A stretch of 64,000 bases of DNA from JAVBRA01 sp031548435 (GCA_031548435.1 JAVBRA010000012.1:124001-188000); one strand, 5' to 3'; positions 47,724 through 57,663 are shown, numbered from the stretch's first letter. The notes: generated by a model from the letters alone, not told the origin. Numbers and translations: made by a program.

Positions 47724-47797
47724 GGCACCGTAGCTTAATTGAATAGAGCATCTGACTACGGATCAGAAGGTTACAGGTTTGAGTCCTGTCGGTGTCA
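47724..47797 (+). tRNA. tRNA-Arg (anticodon ACG)
   Basis: A 74-base cloverleaf. Acceptor GGCACCG pairs with CGGTGTC (one G-U), then the D arm (GCTTAATTGAATAGAGC), the anticodon arm CTGA-CTACGGA-TCAG with anticodon ACG, and a T arm ending in GGTTTGAGTCC. The discriminator is A and no CCA is encoded. Anticodon A34 is normally edited to inosine by TadA to read CGU, CGC and CGA. No attachment-site duplication or integrase is adjacent. Confidence 0.96.
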
Positions 47798-47806
47798 CAC
47801 GGAACG

Positions 47807-47836
47807 AACGGCTTGCAGCAATGCAGGCCGTTTTTT
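47807..47836 (+). terminator. rho-independent terminator after tRNA-Arg
   Basis: AACGGCTTGCA pairs with TGCAGGCCGTT (one G-U) around a GCAA loop and is followed by TTTT. Confidence 0.88.
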
Positions 47837-48030
47837 ATTGCAAGCGACAACGGGAAATTCCAGACAGTCGGACACCAATAATATGGAATCTTCAGCGTTT
47901 TATTAAGAACCAGTCTAAATAACTTCCGTCCGATAAGGCAACGGAGGGGAGAACGGATTTTTTACTAATTTTGCATAGCCATTGCTATTTGCATGGCACA
48001 TAACGATCTGACTATTAAAAATATATCAAT

Positions 48031-51000
48031 ATGAGCGAGAAAAAGAAATTCATTACCTGCGACGGGAACTACGCGGCGGCTCACATCGCCTATATGTTCA
48101 GCGAGGTGGCGGCGATCTATCCGATCACCCCGTCGTCGACCATGGCCGAATACGTCGACGAATGGGCGGCGAACGGCCGCAAAAACCTGTTCAACGAAAC
48201 CGTGAAAGTGGTCGAGATGCAGTCCGAAGCAGGAGCTGCCGGGGCCGTGCACGGATCGTTGCAGGCAGGGGCGCTGACCAGCACGTTCACGGCCTCGCAG
48301 GGGCTGCTGCTGATGGTGCCCAACATGTATAAAATGGCCGGAGAACTGTTGCCGGCGGTGTTCCACGTAACGGCGCGCAGCCTTGCGGCGCAGGCGCTGT
48401 CGATCTTCGGCGACCACCAGGACGTGATGGCCACCCGCCAGACCGGGTTCGCCATGCTGGCCTCGGGCGGCGTGCAGGAGGTGATGGATCTGGCGGCCGT
48501 GGCCCACCTGGCCTCGATCAAGGGACGCGTGCCGTTCATGCACTTCTTCGACGGCTTCCGCACCTCGCACGAGATCCAGAAAATCGAAATGCTCGAAGGC
48601 GACCAACTCAAAGGACTGCTCGACACGGAAGCGCTGGCGGCGTTCCGCAACCGCGCGCTGAACCCCGAAAGCCCCGTCACCCGCGGCACGGCCCAGAATC
48701 CCGACATCTATTTCCAGGCCCGCGAGGCAAGCAACCGCTTCTACGACGCCATTCCCGACATTGTGGCCGGATACATGGCCGAAATCAGCAAACTCACGGG
48801 CCGCACCTACAAGCCGTTCAACTACTACGGCGACCCGGATGCCGAAAACGTGGTGATCGCCATGGGTTCGGTGACCGAAACCATCCAGGAGACGATCGAC
48901 TACCTGCGCGCTAAGGGCGAGAAAGTCGGACTGTTGTCGGTACACCTCTACCGCCCGTTCTCGGCAAAGCATTTCCTGTCGGAGATGCCCAAGTCGGTCA
49001 AGAGGATCTGTGTGCTCGACCGCACGAAGGAACCGGGCGCCAACGGCGATCCGCTTTACCTCGACGTGAAGGATATTTATTACGGCAAACCCGGCGCCCC
49101 GCTCATCATCGGCGGCCGTTACGGGTTGTCGTCGAAAGACACGACCCCGGCGCAGATGATCGCCGTATTCGAAAACCTGAAGCAAAACGAGCCGAAAAAC
49201 CAGTTTACCGTGGGCATCGTGGACGATGTGACGTTCCACTCGCTGCCCGTAGGCAGGGAGATCTCGCTGGCCCCCAAAGGCACGTTCGAGGCCCGCTTCA
49301 TCGGCTTGGGCGCAGACGGTACTGTGGGCGCGAACAAAAACTCGATCAAGATCATCGGCGACGCGTCGGATAAATATTGCCAGGCCTATTTCTCGTACGA
49401 CTCGAAGAAATCGGGCGGCTACACCTCGTCGCACCTGCGTTTCGGCGACAAGCCCATCCGCTCGCCGTACCTGGTGACCACGCCCGACTTCGTGGCCTGC
49501 CACGTTCCGGCTTACCTCGGCAAGTACGACCTGCTGAAAGGGCTGAAAGAGGGAGGCACGTTCCTGCTCAACAGCGTGTGGGACGAGGAGACGACAAAGA
49601 AGCATCTGCCCGACGCCATGAAAAAATACATGGCCGACCACCGCATCAACTTTTACATCATCAATGCCACGAAAATCGCCCACGACCTGGGGCTGGGCGG
49701 CCGCACGAACACGATCATGCAGAGCGCCTTCTTCAAGGTGGCTAATGTGATTCCGTATGAAACGGCGGTAACGATGATGAAGGACGCCATCAAAAAATCG
49801 TACGGCAAAAAGGGCGAGGAGATCGTCAAGATGAACAACGCCGCCGTCGATCAGGGCGGGCATGCCATGGTGAAGATCGAGATCCCGGCCGATTGGAAAA
49901 ACATCGTCGTGAAAGACGAAGCGGCCGAAACAGGCCGGCCCGGATTCATCTCCAATGTGGTGGACGTAATCAACGGTCTCGAAGGCGACTCGCTGCCAGT
50001 GAGCGCATTCACGAACCGTGAAGACGGCACGTGGGACCCGGGGACGTCGCAATACGAAAAACGCGGCATCGCCTCGGAAGTTCCCGAATGGATCGGGGCC
50101 AATTGCATCCAGTGCAACCAGTGCGCCTACGTATGCCCGCACGCCGTGATCCGCCCGTTCCTGCTGACCGACGCCGAAGCGGCCGCGGCCCCTGCCGGCA
50201 CAGATACCATTCAAGGGGCGGGAGCGCTGAAGGAGTACAAGTTCCGCATCCAGATCAGCCCGCTCGACTGTACGGGTTGCACCAACTGCGCCAATGTGTG
50301 TCCGGCGCCGAACAAAGCGCTGGTGATGAAGCCGCTCGACAGCCAACTCAACCAGGCCGAAAAGTGGAACTACATGCACAACAAAGTGGGCTACAAAGTG
50401 GTGCTCGACAAGACCAAAACAGTGAAAAACAGCCAGTTCGAACGCCCGCTGTTCGAGTTCTCGGGAGCTTGCGCCGGTTGCGGCGAAACGCCCTATATCA
50501 AAGCCATCACCCAACTGTTCGGCGACCGCATGATGGTGGCCAACGCCACGGGTTGCTCGTCGATCTACGGCGGCAGCGCCCCGTCGACCCCCTACTGCAC
50601 CAACGACAAGGGACAGGGGCCGGCATGGGCCAACTCGCTGTTCGAGGACAACGCCGAATTCGGCCTGGGGATGAACGTGGGCGTGGAGAAACTGCGCGAA
50701 CGCCTCGAACTGATGATGAAAGAGGCCATCGCAGGCTGCAATTGCTGCTCGGCCGAACTGAAAGCCGTCATGGGCGAATGGATCGAAGGCAAGGAGAACG
50801 CCGCCAGGAGCATCGAAGCGACAGGCAAGCTGATCCCCCTGCTGGAAGCCTGCGACTGCGACACCTGCAAGGGCATCCTGGAGTTGAAGCAATACCTGAT
50901 CAAGAAGTCGCAGTGGATCTTCGGCGGCGACGGCTGGGCCTATGACATCGGCTACGGCGGCCTCGACCACGTGCTGGCCTCGGGCGAAGATGTGAATGTG

Positions 51001-51570
51001 CTGGTGCTCGACACCGAAGTGTATTCGAACACCGGCGGGCAGTCGTCGAAATCGACCCCGGTGGGGGCCATCGCCAAGTTCGCCTCGTCGGGCAAACGCG
51101 TCCGCAAGAAAGACCTCGGCGCCATGGCCATGACCTACGGCTATGTCTATGTGGCACAGGTGGCCATGGGCGCCAACCAGAACCACTATTTCCAGGTGAT
51201 CAAGGAAGCCGAGGCGTTCCCCGGCCCGTCGCTCATCATTGCCTACGCCCCGTGCATCAACCACGGCATCAAAGGCGGCATGACCAACACGCAGCAGGTC
51301 GAGAAAGACGCCGTGGCCTGCGGTTACTGGCAGCTGTGGCGCTACAATCCTTCGCTGGCCGATGAAGGCAAGAACCCCTTCACGCTCGACAGCAAGGAGC
51401 CCGACTGGAGCGGTTTCCGCAAGTTCATCACCGACGAGGTGCGCTACTCTTCGCTGCTCAAGTCGTTCCCCGGCGAGGCCGAAGAGCTGTTCGCCGCCTC
51501 GGAGCAGAACGCCAAATGGCGCTATGGCAATTACAAACGCTTTGCGGAGATGGTTTACACGAAGGAATAA
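48031..51570 (+). CDS. nifJ: pyruvate:ferredoxin (flavodoxin) oxidoreductase
   Basis: A 1179-residue single-chain PFOR. Domain I starts ITCDGNYAAAHIAYMFSEVAAIYPITP; the gamma-like domain follows near residue 430 (FIGLGADGTVGANKNS). Two 4Fe-4S clusters are bound by CIQCNQCAYVCP and CTGCTNCANVCP; the TPP domain has CAGCGETPYIK, GGDGWAYDIGYGGLDHV and NTGGQSSKSTP. It oxidises pyruvate to acetyl-CoA, CO2 and reduced ferredoxin, the central reaction of anaerobic fermentation. A TAATTTTG -7 element is at 47966-47973. The long open frame on the opposite strand is a shadow caused by codon bias. Confidence 0.97.
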   Translation: MSEKKKFITCDGNYAAAHIAYMFSEVAAIYPITPSSTMAEYVDEWAANGRKNLFNETVKVVEMQSEAGAAGAVHGSLQAGALTSTFTASQGLLLMVPNMYKMAGELLPAVFHVTARSLAAQALSIFGDHQDVMATRQTGFAMLASGGVQEVMDLAAVAHLASIKGRVPFMHFFDGFRTSHEIQKIEMLEGDQLKGLLDTEALAAFRNRALNPESPVTRGTAQNPDIYFQAREASNRFYDAIPDIVAGYMAEISKLTGRTYKPFNYYGDPDAENVVIAMGSVTETIQETIDYLRAKGEKVGLLSVHLYRPFSAKHFLSEMPKSVKRICVLDRTKEPGANGDPLYLDVKDIYYGKPGAPLIIGGRYGLSSKDTTPAQMIAVFENLKQNEPKNQFTVGIVDDVTFHSLPVGREISLAPKGTFEARFIGLGADGTVGANKNSIKIIGDASDKYCQAYFSYDSKKSGGYTSSHLRFGDKPIRSPYLVTTPDFVACHVPAYLGKYDLLKGLKEGGTFLLNSVWDEETTKKHLPDAMKKYMADHRINFYIINATKIAHDLGLGGRTNTIMQSAFFKVANVIPYETAVTMMKDAIKKSYGKKGEEIVKMNNAAVDQGGHAMVKIEIPADWKNIVVKDEAAETGRPGFISNVVDVINGLEGDSLPVSAFTNREDGTWDPGTSQYEKRGIASEVPEWIGANCIQCNQCAYVCPHAVIRPFLLTDAEAAAAPAGTDTIQGAGALKEYKFRIQISPLDCTGCTNCANVCPAPNKALVMKPLDSQLNQAEKWNYMHNKVGYKVVLDKTKTVKNSQFERPLFEFSGACAGCGETPYIKAITQLFGDRMMVANATGCSSIYGGSAPSTPYCTNDKGQGPAWANSLFEDNAEFGLGMNVGVEKLRERLELMMKEAIAGCNCCSAELKAVMGEWIEGKENAARSIEATGKLIPLLEACDCDTCKGILELKQYLIKKSQWIFGGDGWAYDIGYGGLDHVLASGEDVNVLVLDTEVYSNTGGQSSKSTPVGAIAKFASSGKRVRKKDLGAMAMTYGYVYVAQVAMGANQNHYFQVIKEAEAFPGPSLIIAYAPCINHGIKGGMTNTQQVEKDAVACGYWQLWRYNPSLADEGKNPFTLDSKEPDWSGFRKFITDEVRYSSLLKSFPGEAEELFAASEQNAKWRYGNYKRFAEMVYTKE

Positions 51571-51590
51571 CCCGGTTTGCTGACGATAAG

Positions 51591-51620
51591 AAAAGACGCC
51601 TGATCACGGGCGTCTTTTTT
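51591..51620 (+). terminator. rho-independent terminator after nifJ
   Basis: AAAAGACGCC (51591-51600) pairs with GGCGTCTTTT (51609-51618), followed by more T. Confidence 0.9.
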
Positions 51621-51719
51621 ATTTTTCCTGCAGATATGCAGCGAATCTTTCATTTTAATCGGGATTTATTGAATAAACGCAGTAGCTTTGTGTTATTCCA
51701 ACCCATTAAATCGATCACA

Positions 51720-52364
51720 ATGAAAAAGTTGATTCTCTTTGCGGCCCTGCTGGTGATGTCGGCCCGGAGTTTTGCCCAACCGTCGTACGGCGTGAAGGGC
51801 GGATTGAACCTTTCCAACATCTCCGGCTTTTCCGAACTGGAAGATGGGCTGGGGATAAGAATGAAGATCAAGCCTTCGATATACATCGGTGTTTTCGGCG
51901 AATTCAGGATCAACGATTTTTTAGGGATCGCCCCCGAGGTGGTCTATTCGCGCCAGGGGACGTCGTTCGGTCTCGAAGGAGGAGACTTGTTCGACCTCGT
52001 TGACAATTGGATGGACTATTATTACGATATGAATATCCGCGTGAAGATGAGGATCAACTACCTGAACGTTCCGGTGATGCTCAAATTTTATGTGGCGGAC
52101 GGGCTGAGTTTCGACATGGGGCCCCAGTTCGGCTTTCTTCTGAATGCGAAAATATGGGCCGGTGCGGATGGAGAATCGGACTCTTCCGACATAACGGAAT
52201 CATTCAACACGTTCGACCTTAGCGTGGGGATGGGTCTGACCTACAACTTCAACCGCTTCCTGGTACAGGGGCGCTACAACCTGGGACTGACCGGCATTGT
52301 GGATGAAGACGGGAGCAATCCGCACAACAATGTGTTCCAACTCGGTTTGGGATACCGCTTCTAA
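51720..52364 (+). CDS. porin-like outer-membrane beta-barrel (PorT family type)
   Basis: A 214-residue protein with a signal peptide (MKKLILFAALLVMSARSFAQ). The mature part begins YGVKGGLNLSNISGF and has the outer-membrane barrel pattern INYLNVPVMLKFYVADGLSFDMGPQFGFLLNA, ending in LGLGYRF with the C-terminal Phe. This is the widespread Bacteroidetes 'porin family' barrel fold; function unknown. TAGCTTTG at 51683-51690 fits the -7 consensus, giving a short leader. Confidence 0.82.
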   Translation: MKKLILFAALLVMSARSFAQPSYGVKGGLNLSNISGFSELEDGLGIRMKIKPSIYIGVFGEFRINDFLGIAPEVVYSRQGTSFGLEGGDLFDLVDNWMDYYYDMNIRVKMRINYLNVPVMLKFYVADGLSFDMGPQFGFLLNAKIWAGADGESDSSDITESFNTFDLSVGMGLTYNFNRFLVQGRYNLGLTGIVDEDGSNPHNNVFQLGLGYRF

Positions 52365-52387
52365 ACAATACCGCCGATCTTTATGAC

Positions 52388-52416
52388 CGCCCTTTCATCC
52401 GGCAGATGGAAGGGCG
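52388..52416. terminator. two-way terminator between convergent genes
   Basis: CGCCCTTTCATC pairs with GATGGAAGGGCG along all 12 positions (one G-U), followed by TTTATATTT. It separates the barrel gene from the pseudouridine synthase gene. Confidence 0.85.
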
Positions 52417-52417
52417 T

Positions 52418-53497
52418 TTATATTTCCTCTTCCAGTTCCCGCCCGGCGATGTAACCGCGCCATCTGGCGATCACCGACTCCATGTCGGCGGGCAACGGCA
52501 CCTCGAAATAAACCTCCTGGCCGGTGGCGGGATGTTTGAAACCGAGGCTGCGGGCATGGAGCGCCTGGCGCGGCAGCATATGGAAGCAGTTTTCGACGAA
52601 CTGCCTGTATTTGGTGAATGTGGTGCCCTTGAGGATGCGGTCGCCGCCATAGCGCTCGTCGTTGAACAGCGGGTGGCCGACGGACTCCATGTGCACACGG
52701 ATCTGATGCGTGCGGCCCGTTTCGAGGCGGCACTCCACAAGATTTACATACCCCAAACGTTCGAGTACGGTGTAATGCGTCACCGCATGTTTGCCCTGTT
52801 CGGGATCGGACAGCACGGCCATTTTCATCCGGTCGCGGGGGCTGCGGCCGATGTTGCCGGTGATTGTCCCCGTTTCTTCCGGCAGGTTGCCCCACACCAG
52901 AGCCACATATTCGCGGCGGATCGTGTGGTCGAAGAACTGTTTGGCCAGACGGGCGTGGCTGCGCTCATTTTTGGCAACCACCAGCAATCCCGAGGTATTT
53001 TTGTCGATGCGGTGAACCAGACCCGCCCGCAGATCGCCGTCTTTGAACAGCGGCAGGTCTTTCAGATGCCAGGTGAGCGCGTTGACCAGCGTGCCGGTGT
53101 AGTTGCCGTGGCCCGGGTGCACCACCATGCCGGCCTTTTTGTTGATGACGATGATGTCGTCGTCTTCGTGGAGAATGTTCAGGGGGATATCTTCGGCGAT
53201 GATCTCCAGCCGGTGCGGCGGATAGGGCATCACGATCGAGATGCGGTCGAGCGGCTTGACCTTGTAATTCGATTTGACAGGCGCACCGTTCACCAGAATG
53301 TTCCCGGCGTCGGCCGCCAGTTGGATGCGGTTGCGGGAAATGCCTTCGAGCCGGCAGGTGAGAAACTTGTCCACACGCAGCAACCCCTGGCCTTTGTCGG
53401 CCACCACCGAAAAATGCTCGTACAGTTCGTCCTGCTGCTCGCCGGCCTCGTCGTCGAGGAGGTCGTCCTGGGGATATGGAATCTCTTTTTCGCTCAT
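52418..53497 (-). CDS. rluD: RluA/RluD family pseudouridine synthase
   Basis: A 359-residue pseudouridine synthase. An acidic N-terminal extension (1-30) precedes an S4 RNA-binding domain (about 38-95: LLRVDKFLTCRLEGISRNRIQLA), then the catalytic domain with Asp165 in HRIDKNTSG. RluD modifies positions 1911, 1915 and 1917 of 23S rRNA helix 69. ATG at 53497 is chosen. It follows a PASTA-domain gene, a pairing common in Bacteroidetes. Confidence 0.88.
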   Translation of the reverse strand: MSEKEIPYPQDDLLDDEAGEQQDELYEHFSVVADKGQGLLRVDKFLTCRLEGISRNRIQLAADAGNILVNGAPVKSNYKVKPLDRISIVMPYPPHRLEIIAEDIPLNILHEDDDIIVINKKAGMVVHPGHGNYTGTLVNALTWHLKDLPLFKDGDLRAGLVHRIDKNTSGLLVVAKNERSHARLAKQFFDHTIRREYVALVWGNLPEETGTITGNIGRSPRDRMKMAVLSDPEQGKHAVTHYTVLERLGYVNLVECRLETGRTHQIRVHMESVGHPLFNDERYGGDRILKGTTFTKYRQFVENCFHMLPRQALHARSLGFKHPATGQEVYFEVPLPADMESVIARWRGYIAGRELEEEI

Positions 53498-53657
53498 TTT
53501 CAATAGTCAGCGGGCTTGCAGAATGCGATGGATCAGATCTGAATATGCGTGTCCCTGTCGGGGTGTTTTTTACGAGGCGATCCGAAAAAGGAATCTCCGG
53601 CTGCCGCCCCGCACCGGGAACATCACGCCGGAATTCGTTGTCAAAGCATAAAAACCC

Positions 53658-54464
53658 CTACTCTGCCCCCTCCACTCCTTTTTCTATTTTCTCTTTGTCG
53701 ACCGTAACGAACAGTTCGGTTTCGGTGCCGAAAGCCGTCCGTTTCCCGAACTCGGGGGTTTGCTTATAGACCCGTGCGGCGGCTTTGCCGACGGAATTGT
53801 CTTCGTAATGGATCTGGCCGATGTTGAACCCGGCATCCCACAATTTGATTTTAGCCTCCGACACCGACAACCCCACCACCTTGGGCAGCGGCGAAGGCGC
53901 CGCCGTACCGGAAAGGCCCACCACAAGCGACACCCCGGAGCCCAGTTCGCCCGTAATTTTCGAATTGACGGTGACATCCTTGCCGTCATATTTCTCGCTG
54001 ATGACGCTGAACGAAGCGATGTCGGGCACAAACCGGATGTTCTCAATATCAAATCCGGCGCTCATCAACTTGGCCCGGGCCTGACGCAACGACACCCCGG
54101 TGACATTGGGAACGACGGCCGATTTGGGTTTCATCGAATTGATGGTCAGTAAAATGCGGCGGTCTTTCTTGACATTGGCCCCTTCTTTCGGAATCTGCTC
54201 CATTACCGACAGCGGCGCAACGCCCGGCAGGTAAAGCGAATCGATTACCTCCAACCGCAGCGAGTGTTTGCGAGCCAGTGCCCCGGCCTCGTCCAGGGTC
54301 AGTCCCAGAAAATTAGGCACGGGGAGATGCTGACCGTGGCGCGTAATGACCCTGAGCAGCAGGTTGGTAACGAACAGAAAAATGATCAGCAGCGAAACCG
54401 CCAGCACAATATTCCGGGCGATGTAGTTGCCCTTGATCTTGTCGATAAGTCCTTTGGAGGCCAT
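53658..54464 (-). CDS. PASTA-domain membrane protein
   Basis: A 268-residue protein with one membrane helix near residues 17-40 and three PASTA domains in the periplasmic part (VPNFLGLTLDEAGALARKHSL; VPNVTGVSLRQARAKLMSAGF; LPKVVGLSVSEAKIKLWDAGF). There is no kinase domain, unlike the Gram-positive PASTA kinases. PASTA domains bind peptidoglycan or cell-division partners; a cell-wall role is inferred. Upstream of rluD on the same strand. Confidence 0.88.
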   Translation of the reverse strand: MASKGLIDKIKGNYIARNIVLAVSLLIIFLFVTNLLLRVITRHGQHLPVPNFLGLTLDEAGALARKHSLRLEVIDSLYLPGVAPLSVMEQIPKEGANVKKDRRILLTINSMKPKSAVVPNVTGVSLRQARAKLMSAGFDIENIRFVPDIASFSVISEKYDGKDVTVNSKITGELGSGVSLVVGLSGTAAPSPLPKVVGLSVSEAKIKLWDAGFNIGQIHYEDNSVGKAAARVYKQTPEFGKRTAFGTETELFVTVDKEKIEKGVEGAE

Positions 54465-54497
54465 TGAAGTCTGGATTTTATCCGGTAAAAGTAGGAA

Positions 54498-55595
54498 TTA
54501 AATGCGATTATAAAAAGTATCCCTCTCGGCCGGCGTGTATCCGGCATTGGCGATCATCCGCTCCATCTCGGCAATGGTCATCGCGGGTTTGGCGTCGTCG
54601 GCCCCGGCCATGGAGTAGATTTTGGTGGTGTCTTCGATGGTGCCGTCGATGTCGTCGGCCCCGAAGGCGAGCGCGATCTCGGTGGTCGTTTTTCCGAACA
54701 TGGGCCAGTAGGCTTTCAGATGGGGAAAATTGTCGAGGTAGATGCGCGAGACGGCCAGCATCTTCAGGTCTTCGATCACGCTCACTTGGCCGATCTCGGA
54801 CATCGAGTTGTTGAGGTTGCGGTACTTGAGCGGAATGAACGCGTTGAATCCGCCCGTTTCGTCCTGCAGCGAACGCAGCCGCGAGAGGTGGTCGATGCGG
54901 TGGGCGTAGGTCTCCACGTGGCCGTAAAGGATGGTGGCGTTGGTCGATATGCCGAGCCCGTGCGCCGTGCGGTGCACATGGAGCCACCGGTCGGCCGACG
55001 ACTTTTCGGGGCAGATCCGCTCCCTGATCTCGGGATCGAAGATCTCCGCTCCGCCTCCGGGAATCGCCTCCATGCCGCACTCTTTGAGCCGCTCCAGCCC
55101 CTCTTCGACCGTAAGCCCGGCCCGATCGATCATGTAGTCGAGTTCGATGGCCGTGAACGCCTTGACCACCGCCCCGGGCATCAACGCCTTGACACGCCGG
55201 ATCATATCGCAGTAATAGTCCAGCCCGTGCTGCGGATGCACCCCTCCGACAATGTGCACCTCGGTGGCGCCCGACCCCTGGAATTTACGGACAACTTCCA
55301 TCACCTCGTCCATCGAATGATCCCATGCCAGCGGCGAACCGGCCGGCTGGCGGTACGAGCAGAACTTGCACCGGAAAACACAAATATTAGTGGGCTCGAT
55401 GTGGAAATTGCGGTTATAATAAACGTACGGCCCGCTTTTACGCTCCTTGACGGCCGCAGCGGCAACGCCCAACGCGGCAAGGGGAGCCCCCTCGAACAAC
55501 GCCAGGGCCTCGGCGTCGGTGATGCGCACTCCATTGCAGGCTTTCTCCAGGATCGAAGCGATCTCCGTACCGGTGGTATATTTAAATCTATTCAT
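54498..55595 (-). CDS. mqnE: aminofutalosine synthase
   Basis: A 365-residue radical SAM enzyme. The cluster motif CVFRCKFCSYR (C-x3-C-x2-C) and GGGAEIFDPEIRERICPEK are typical of MqnE, which makes aminofutalosine in the futalosine route to menaquinone. The related MqnC has different wording around both motifs, which favours MqnE; MqnC is the alternative. ATG at 55595 is used. No other mqn gene lies in the window. Confidence 0.88.
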   Translation of the reverse strand: MNRFKYTTGTEIASILEKACNGVRITDAEALALFEGAPLAALGVAAAAVKERKSGPYVYYNRNFHIEPTNICVFRCKFCSYRQPAGSPLAWDHSMDEVMEVVRKFQGSGATEVHIVGGVHPQHGLDYYCDMIRRVKALMPGAVVKAFTAIELDYMIDRAGLTVEEGLERLKECGMEAIPGGGAEIFDPEIRERICPEKSSADRWLHVHRTAHGLGISTNATILYGHVETYAHRIDHLSRLRSLQDETGGFNAFIPLKYRNLNNSMSEIGQVSVIEDLKMLAVSRIYLDNFPHLKAYWPMFGKTTTEIALAFGADDIDGTIEDTTKIYSMAGADDAKPAMTIAEMERMIANAGYTPAERDTFYNRI

Positions 55596-55649
55596 AATGC
55601 CCTTTGCCCTGCAAAAATAGTAAAAAGAGACGGGAAAAGAGAAAAACAA

Positions 55650-55677
55650 AACGGGCGCCTTGCATGAGGCGCCCGTT
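55650..55677 (-). terminator. rho-independent terminator of the fimbrial operon
   Basis: AACGGGCGCCT and AGGCGCCCGTT form an 11-base stem around TGCATG; on the minus strand it is followed by TTGTTTTTC. It closes the fimbrial gene set that runs in from the right. Confidence 0.9.
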
Positions 55678-55696
55678 CCACATATCTATCCTTTTA

Positions 55697-56725
55697 TTAT
55701 TTATCCTCAACCCAGGCAATGACCCCGGCATTTATCGCACGGGTTCCGGCCATTCCATAAACCGCTCCATTGTAAGCAAGGCCCGGATCGGAGAAACCTT
55801 CCCCCGTAACGCTTTGTATGTTCATCACATAGCTATGATTGCGCAACACGGGGACATAACTCCCGGATTCGTTGGCGAAATCGAGCCGGAAATATTCCAT
55901 CTCAATGCCTCCGTCAACATACCCCCCGACAACCACCGCCGTCGACCGGAAAAAAGTCTGCTCCGTGGCAGCAGGCGCATCGAACAGGAACAGTTGGCCT
56001 GTAAACGGGACAAATGCGATGTCTTGCGCCGCATTGGCCGTGGGCACGGTCACCTCTCCGTTCAGTTCGAAATCGGCGATGTCGGGTGCGATGGAAGTGC
56101 GGTCTTTAACGTTGAACACATAGGTCTCGTGCAGGTCGAAATTGGGCGCGTTGTTCTTCACCTCGACACAAGCCATCACACGCAACAGGGAGATTCTGCC
56201 GGTCAATCCCGATCCATCCGTCCTGACAGACAACGGATCGCTCTGGCCCCACATGGGGAAATTGCCGGCAATGCCGTAGTATCCGATCTCACATAAAGCC
56301 ATCAGCTCTTTTTTCTCCATTCCGTTCAATGTTTCGGGATTTTCGAGCAACTCGACGACCGGTGCGGTACAGTTGGCCAGAATTACAATCCGGTAACGAA
56401 ATTCATCGTCTTTGCGCAGTTTCATCACCAGCTGGCGACCCGCAATATCACCATCCTCCGGGCCGTGGATCTTCGCCACGGACTCGAATGTTTCATTCCC
56501 CGATCCGATGATCTTGAAGACAAGCGCATGAAGCGACGTAAGTCCGTCATAAACGGTACCGGGCGCGTAGGTTCCTGACACATATGCCGACGGAGCCTGG
56601 ATCGACAGCACGACCTCAACCAGATCGCCGCCGCCGGTTCCCGCAGGCTTCTCTGTCCGGCACGAAGCCACGAAAAAGAGCATGAGTGCAAGGAGACCCC
56701 TGAAATATTTTCTCATTTTTTCCAT
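55697..56725 (-). CDS. fimbrial accessory/tip-type lipoprotein
   Basis: A 342-residue lipoprotein (Cys about residue 22 in FFVASC). Beta-rich, with an N-terminal Ig-like fold (VEVVLSIQAPSAYVSG...DGLTSLHALVFKI) of the kind seen in Bacteroidales fimbrial subunits processed by a donor-strand mechanism. It is the last gene in a fimbrial operon directly after the Mfa2/FimB gene (14-base gap), the place of tip or accessory subunits. The family assignment is from pattern and position, not from a diagnostic motif. Confidence 0.65.
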   Translation of the reverse strand: MEKMRKYFRGLLALMLFFVASCRTEKPAGTGGGDLVEVVLSIQAPSAYVSGTYAPGTVYDGLTSLHALVFKIIGSGNETFESVAKIHGPEDGDIAGRQLVMKLRKDDEFRYRIVILANCTAPVVELLENPETLNGMEKKELMALCEIGYYGIAGNFPMWGQSDPLSVRTDGSGLTGRISLLRVMACVEVKNNAPNFDLHETYVFNVKDRTSIAPDIADFELNGEVTVPTANAAQDIAFVPFTGQLFLFDAPAATEQTFFRSTAVVVGGYVDGGIEMEYFRLDFANESGSYVPVLRNHSYVMNIQSVTGEGFSDPGLAYNGAVYGMAGTRAINAGVIAWVEDK

Positions 56726-56739
56726 TTTACTGCCTGTTT

Positions 56740-57630
56740 TTACAACTCGTTCTCTTCTTCAAGCACTGTCCAGCCGTTGATCTGAACCGTAACATCCATA
56801 TTGACATCAAAAAGGAGCAGGATATCGAATTCGTGCCTGGCCGTCAGATTGATGCCGGGAATACGCATGATCAACTCCATCAGATCGGCCTGATAAAGGT
56901 TTCTTTGCCGGCTGTCGTTATAGACCGTGAATACCGGGTGCCGGTTTGCAGCCAGACGCATCACGGTCAGCGAGGCCGACAACTGGCCTTGGCCGTCTTT
57001 TTCGCATCCGGCGATATAATCGAGTGTCGGGCACGAAGCGAAATCGTTGCCGAACCCATAGTGGCTGTTGTTATCGCTGATGGACAACGTATAATTGTCG
57101 GAAGAAGGCTCCAGTCCTTCGGTCCGCAGGTTGATGATGTTTGTATTCCGTTCCATGTACACATCGAAATGCCCGCTACGGCCCGTCACTTCGGCCGTGG
57201 CCAGCAATCCCGAAAACAGGCAATGGGGACTCTCCCTCACCGTATTGTCCGCAGCGCAGTTGAGCCTGAACACCGCTTCGGAAAATGTGGTCACGCCTTT
57301 GACAAATTGTGCCGGGACAACGGAGTAGCATCCGTACATGCCCCTGAAACCCGCAAACGCATATTTGCCTTTCTCCAGCGGCAGGGTCATGGTATATTCG
57401 TCATTGCCGAAAGCAGCCGCCCGGTTCTCGTATACATCCACAAACAACCCGTTCTCGTCGAACACGAACAGGGTGGCGTGGTCTGTCGCCGCACTGCCGG
57501 CAACGGCATCGTGGTAAAGACGCACGGTGATGCCCGGCGGGCAATCGGCCAGGTCCTCCTTGAGGCAGCCTTGCATCAACAGCAGCACACAAAGCGCCGG
57601 CCAAAGAAGTATGTTATACGGACGTTTCAT
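56740..57630 (-). CDS. FimB/Mfa2 family fimbrial anchor lipoprotein
   Basis: A 296-residue lipoprotein (Cys22 in LLLMQGC). The mature start CLKEDLADCPPGITVRLYHD is the hallmark of FimB/Mfa2 proteins, which anchor the fimbrial shaft to the outer membrane and limit its length. Start is ATG at 57630. It lies downstream of the two fimbrillins, separated by a hairpin at 57664-57695 that may lower its expression relative to the shaft subunits. Confidence 0.86.
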   Translation of the reverse strand: MKRPYNILLWPALCVLLLMQGCLKEDLADCPPGITVRLYHDAVAGSAATDHATLFVFDENGLFVDVYENRAAAFGNDEYTMTLPLEKGKYAFAGFRGMYGCYSVVPAQFVKGVTTFSEAVFRLNCAADNTVRESPHCLFSGLLATAEVTGRSGHFDVYMERNTNIINLRTEGLEPSSDNYTLSISDNNSHYGFGNDFASCPTLDYIAGCEKDGQGQLSASLTVMRLAANRHPVFTVYNDSRQRNLYQADLMELIMRIPGINLTARHEFDILLLFDVNMDVTVQINGWTVLEEENEL

Positions 57631-57663
57631 CAAAAACAGGTTTAATGTTCGGTTTAGGTAAAA

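Noticed and set aside
47724..47840. The tRNA-Arg gene as an integration site of a mobile element
   Set aside because: No integrase, no direct repeat of the tRNA 3' end, and ordinary core genes follow.
47965..51264. A 1099-codon open frame on the minus strand opposite nifJ
   Set aside because: It is the codon-bias shadow of a GC-rich gene: the plus-strand frame has full PFOR domains, whereas this one reads as His/Arg/Val-rich low-complexity protein with no motif.
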